From positions 250,501 through 314,500 of the forward strand of contig JAJDDB010000027.1 of assembly GCA_029260575.1 (NCBI GenBank): a DNA stretch of 64,000 nt, written 5' to 3'. The notes below the pieces were generated by a model. That model did not search any database and was not told the DNA's origin. It saw only the letters and a list, made by a program, of their open reading frames with translations. The stretch's first letter is position 1; every line of letters starts with the position of its first letter. The translations under genes and the position numbers were made by a program. This document shows, one piece after another, positions 60,821 through 64,000 of the stretch. The DNA is from Phycisphaerales bacterium. Its GTDB lineage: Bacteria > Planctomycetota > Phycisphaerae > Phycisphaerales > SM1A02.

Positions 60821-62301
60821 GCACACACCTCGCGGCATGCTGCAACTGCCTGTGCTGCAGTGATGCGGTCATCAAACGGGCGCTTGGTCGTGCCGATGAT
60901 CTGGTAATCCTCGTGACCCTTGCCGGCAATGAGTACCACATCACCCGGCGTTGCAACGTGAATTGCCTGCCGAATCGCAGCAGAACGATCGACATCACAC
61001 AGTAATCGGCCGAGAAATTCCTGTGGAACGCCGGCCGCAATTTCATCGACGATGGCCTGCGGGTTTTCCGTGCGCGGATTGTCGGATGTGATGTACACCT
61101 GATCAGCCCATCGGCATGCAACCGCAGCCATGCGCGGGCGTTTGCTGCGATCACGATCGCCACCACAGCCGAATACCACATGAAGTTGTGAGCCATTCGG
61201 CACCAACGGGCGCAGCGCGCCAAGTGCATTGTCCAACGCATCATCGGTATGCGCGTAATCGACAAGAATCGTGAAGCCCGCATCGCCGGTGGCAACGCGT
61301 TCAAATCGGCCCGGTGGAGCAGTGCATTTCGCAAGTACTCTGCAGAGTTCTGTGCTGTCGCTTCCGGCCAGGTGTGCTACCGCAACAGCTTGCAGCGCAT
61401 TCATAACGTTGTGGCGACCAATGAGCGGGATCTGCACATCGAATTCGCGCCCCATAATACGAAACGTCGCAGGAGTGCCCGCAATTGTCGATTCTGCAAT
61501 TCGCGCAACGCACTCTGCTTTAGCATTCCCGAAACTGCACTGATGTACCGCACCGTCGCAGTGTTCGATCATCGTTGACCAGTGTGCATCATCATTATTG
61601 ACAACAGCATGGCCGTCGCTGCGCAGCATTCTGAACAGCTTCGCTTTGGCGCGGGCGTACTTGTCCATCGTGCCGTGATAGTCCAGGTGATCGCCGCTCA
61701 GATTTGTAAAGACTGCGATGTCAATATCGAGCGCTGCGGCGCGGCCTTGCTGCAGCGCATGGCTGGACACTTCCATGACACACGAATCGCAGCCGTTGGC
61801 AACCATCTGCCCCAATATCCTGCTGATTTCGATCGCGCTCGGCGTCGTGAGTTCACCGGGTACAACCGTTTGGCCGTCATGCACAGCAACCGTGCCGATC
61901 ATTCCGCAATGCCGACCGATTGCTGCAAGCAATTGCTGCACGAGATGTGCAACTGTCGTTTTACCATTGGTTCCGGTGATGCCGATGAGTCTCAACACTC
62001 GGCTGGGGTTGCCAAACAAGCGCTCAGCGAGATGCGCAGCGCAACCCGCAACGTCATTGGTTCGCAGCGCGACAACCGATTGCGGAACAACCGTCGCATG
62101 GTCGGTGAGGACGGCAACAGCGCCGGCTTTGACAGCTGCGCCGATAAAGCGTCTGCCGTCGAACTGCGCCCCATCGCGCGCGACGAACATGCAGCCAAGG
62201 CCGGCGCGACGAGAATCCTCGACGATATCGGAGATCACGGTTTCGGCCGATCCATGGCTGAGATTGATCGGCAGGGTCTGTATGAGTTCGGCAATGGTCA
62301 T
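60817..62301 (-). CDS. murE: UDP-MurNAc-L-alanyl-D-glutamate 2,6-diaminopimelate ligase
   Basis: MurE adds the third amino acid of the stem peptide. The ATP site is GITGTNGKTTVAHLV. The recognition loop reads TSDNPRTENP; DNPR is the motif of meso-diaminopimelate-adding enzymes, so the wall should be mDAP-type. Other motifs are TTPSAIEISRILG and NLSGDHLDYHGTM. At 494 residues the size is normal. It is the first gene of the murE-murF-mraY unit; the rest of the division cluster (rsmH, ftsL-like, ftsI) is 41 kb away on the other strand. Confidence 0.95.
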   Translation of the reverse strand: MTIAELIQTLPINLSHGSAETVISDIVEDSRRAGLGCMFVARDGAQFDGRRFIGAAVKAGAVAVLTDHATVVPQSVVALRTNDVAGCAAHLAERLFGNPSRVLRLIGITGTNGKTTVAHLVQQLLAAIGRHCGMIGTVAVHDGQTVVPGELTTPSAIEISRILGQMVANGCDSCVMEVSSHALQQGRAAALDIDIAVFTNLSGDHLDYHGTMDKYARAKAKLFRMLRSDGHAVVNNDDAHWSTMIEHCDGAVHQCSFGNAKAECVARIAESTIAGTPATFRIMGREFDVQIPLIGRHNVMNALQAVAVAHLAGSDSTELCRVLAKCTAPPGRFERVATGDAGFTILVDYAHTDDALDNALGALRPLVPNGSQLHVVFGCGGDRDRSKRPRMAAVACRWADQVYITSDNPRTENPQAIVDEIAAGVPQEFLGRLLCDVDRSAAIRQAIHVATPGDVVLIAGKGHEDYQIIGTTKRPFDDRITAAQAVAACREVCA

Positions 62302-62401
62302 GAGCGCCCGCGCGGAACCTCCGGGTTCTGCACTACTTATCGGGCATAGAGCATCGGTTGGACAACAATTGGAGGGTTATCCATGCTCACAACGCAGCGA
62401 G

Positions 62402-63529
62402 CTACGGAAGAATCAACATTGCATCGCCGTAGCTGTAAAAGTGGTATTCACGTTCGATCGCCTGGCGGTAGATATCGAGCAGCCAATCGAGGCCGATGAA
62501 CGCGGCGACCAGAGCCAGTAGCGTTGAACGCGGGAGGTGGAAGTTAGTCATCATCGCATTGACGAGTTTGAATTGATAACCGGGCGCGATACACAGATCG
62601 GTTTGCGAGGTGATACGGAGGTCCGGGTCGGATAACGGCGATGGCAATGACTCGAGCGTTCGGACAGTTGTCGTGCCGATCGCGAGAATGCGTCTGCGCT
62701 CGGAAGTCGCTTGTTTCAGGGACTTACATACCTCCGGCGAGACATCGTAGTGCTCGCGGTGCATGATGTGCTGCCAAAGGGTCGGTTCATCAATTGGTTT
62801 GAAGGTGCCGGCGCCGACGTGCAACGTGACATACCGGCGCTCAACACCACGGGCGTCCAGTTCAGCAAGCAGGTTCTCGGTGAAATGCAAACCGGCAGTC
62901 GGCGCTGCGACGGAGCCGGCCAGTTGAGGATCGGCATATACAGTCTGGTACCACACGCGGTCGACAGCATCGACAATGGGATCGTCATCGGAGGAATGCG
63001 TTCTGGCCCGAAGAATGTACGGCGGCAACGGTGTTCTGCCGACGCGCTGCAGTACCTGCTGCGGCTGCTGATCTGATTCAACGCGGACTGCCCATTGCGA
63101 ATCGATTCGGCGTTGCAGTTCCACCACGATTCCGCTGGGTTGATCATCAGCATCAAGCAGCTCGATGGACTGGCCAGGCCGCAGCTTCCCGTTGCTCTTG
63201 AGCATCATCTGCCATTGGCCTGCAGGCAGATCATGCAGATACAACCCTTCAACACGGCCGCCGGTGTCGGTGCGACGGGCTGCGATTCGAGCGGGGAAAA
63301 CTGCGGTGTTGTTGAACACCACCAGATCATCAGCGTGCATGTATTGCGGAAGATCGCGCACCGTTCGATGTTCAAGTGTACCGCTGTCACGATGTACAAC
63401 GAGCAAGCGGGCAGTATCGCGCGGGTCAGCGGGCCAGCGGGCAATCAAACGTTCGGGCAGGTCATAGTCCAGCGCCTCAACGGGCAAGTCGTGCATGGCG
63501 CTACTGGATGAATGGTTGGAAGCATGCAT
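62402..63529 (-). CDS. queA: tRNA preQ1(34) S-adenosylmethionine ribosyltransferase-isomerase
   Basis: QueA builds epoxyqueuosine on tRNA anticodons from SAM. The N-terminal PVEALDYDLPERLIARWP, then DLPQYMHADDLVVFNNTAVF and AAPTAGLHFTENLL match the family, as do HVGAGTFKPI and FHLPRSTLLALVAAFIG. An ATG at 63496 (MHDLPVEALDY) fits homologues better than the one at 63529; neither has a clear ribosome-binding site. The size of 364-375 residues is slightly above that of the Escherichia coli protein. murE follows after 100 bases on the same strand. Confidence 0.94.
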   Translation of the reverse strand: MHASNHSSSSAMHDLPVEALDYDLPERLIARWPADPRDTARLLVVHRDSGTLEHRTVRDLPQYMHADDLVVFNNTAVFPARIAARRTDTGGRVEGLYLHDLPAGQWQMMLKSNGKLRPGQSIELLDADDQPSGIVVELQRRIDSQWAVRVESDQQPQQVLQRVGRTPLPPYILRARTHSSDDDPIVDAVDRVWYQTVYADPQLAGSVAAPTAGLHFTENLLAELDARGVERRYVTLHVGAGTFKPIDEPTLWQHIMHREHYDVSPEVCKSLKQATSERRRILAIGTTTVRTLESLPSPLSDPDLRITSQTDLCIAPGYQFKLVNAMMTNFHLPRSTLLALVAAFIGLDWLLDIYRQAIEREYHFYSYGDAMLILP

Positions 63530-64000
63530 TGTGGTGCTTTTGGAACGAGGGTTGTTGCCGGGCTGCGACAGGTCGGTATAAACCGCAGAACCCTCGCAAA
63601 TAGTAGGGTTTCTCGCAAACCGGTTGGAATTCGTGCAGCGACCGGGATTATCGGCAATTGTAAACCACTGCGCGGCCGGGGGCGATTCGGAACGAACTGT
63701 GCAGCACGTACTGCATGTCCTGTTCGAGTACTGGAATCAATGCGAGCGCTGCGGCTGCTGCTCGATGTCGTCGTCAGCTTGATGCAATCGGGCCTGGCTG
63801 TTCACGGAGATGGGCATCAGCGTGTGACAGGCACGAGCCTCGACACGAACCGGTCAAGCTCGATTCTCCAATGCGAATGCTGCCGATTGATACCGCTTCG
63901 ATCGGTTCTTCACGGAAACCGTACGCAGTTGCCCCGCTTGGGCAAACGCCACAGCTTTCCGAGACAATTCCGCCTGCAACGACAGATTTCATCGAAGTAG
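63530..64000. other. Region with no gene I can support
   Basis: Open frames of 72 aa (minus) and 162 aa (plus) exist, but neither has a recognisable motif or a ribosome-binding site, and both have the Arg/Ser-rich look of non-coding frames. A promoter for queA should lie near 63540-63600. Confidence 0.4.

Noticed and set aside
63512-64000. 162-aa plus-strand gene at the window end
   Set aside because: Overlaps the queA start region, no motif, no ribosome-binding site, and a composition typical of non-coding frames.

Overview
The window looks like a chromosome segment of a planctomycete, probably a member of Phycisphaerae. Several traits point that way. Secreted proteins end in dockerin-like calcium loops (25.7-28.1 kb, 33.3-34.7 kb and a remnant at 53.3 kb). 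One secreted protein ends in a PEP-CTERM-like tail. An RHS core has a dockerin-like insertion. The hpnC-hpnD-hpnE squalene route, an OdhA/SucB pair and a set of mDAP-type peptidoglycan genes are also present. The taxonomic call is an inference from gene content; no rRNA or tRNA gene was seen.

Layout. 0-3 kb: a secreted S8 protease cut by the window edge, then gene debris (an IS1380-type transposase tail, a 21-bp tandem array and a truncated DinB-like gene). 3-7 kb: an RsbV/RsbW-like partner-switching pair and a large orphan secretin. 7-16 kb: carA divergent from priA, a lipoprotein gene, and sucA-sucB for the 2-oxoglutarate dehydrogenase complex. 16-21 kb: sppA divergent from a division cluster (rsmH, a LysM protein, an FtsL-like protein, ftsI). 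21-31.4 kb: a VOC protein, a nuclease-like protein, hutU, and then an accessory stretch with copies of the hutU 3' end, small membrane proteins, a lamin-tail/dockerin secreted protein, a cohesin-like anchored protein and a 26-unit 21-bp array.

31.4-42 kb: small enzymes and lipoproteins, a seven-repeat FG-GAP protein, a Kv-type channel, hutI, map, a prolyl oligopeptidase and sthA. 42-47.6 kb: hpnCDE (hopanoid/squalene) divergent from ispH-rlmN, so isoprenoid precursor supply and squalene synthesis sit back to back. 47.6-53.2 kb: a very large protein resembling an indolepyruvate oxidoreductase but apparently without its cofactor motifs, a HAD phosphatase and an APH-like kinase. 53.2-58.2 kb: a dockerin remnant, a 20-bp array, a TPR membrane protein, an RluD-like pseudouridine synthase, a truncated RHS protein with a phospholipase A2-like tail, and a transposase/RHS chimera. 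58.2-63.5 kb: the second half of the cell wall cluster (murE-murF-mraY) and queA.

The most unusual structures are three tandem arrays with a strict period of 20 or 21 bp (about two helical turns) at sites of gene decay, the repeated hutU 3' end around small inserted genes, and the RHS protein whose tail carries the CCxxHxxC phospholipase A2 signature. All alignments were made by eye; none was checked by a database search.
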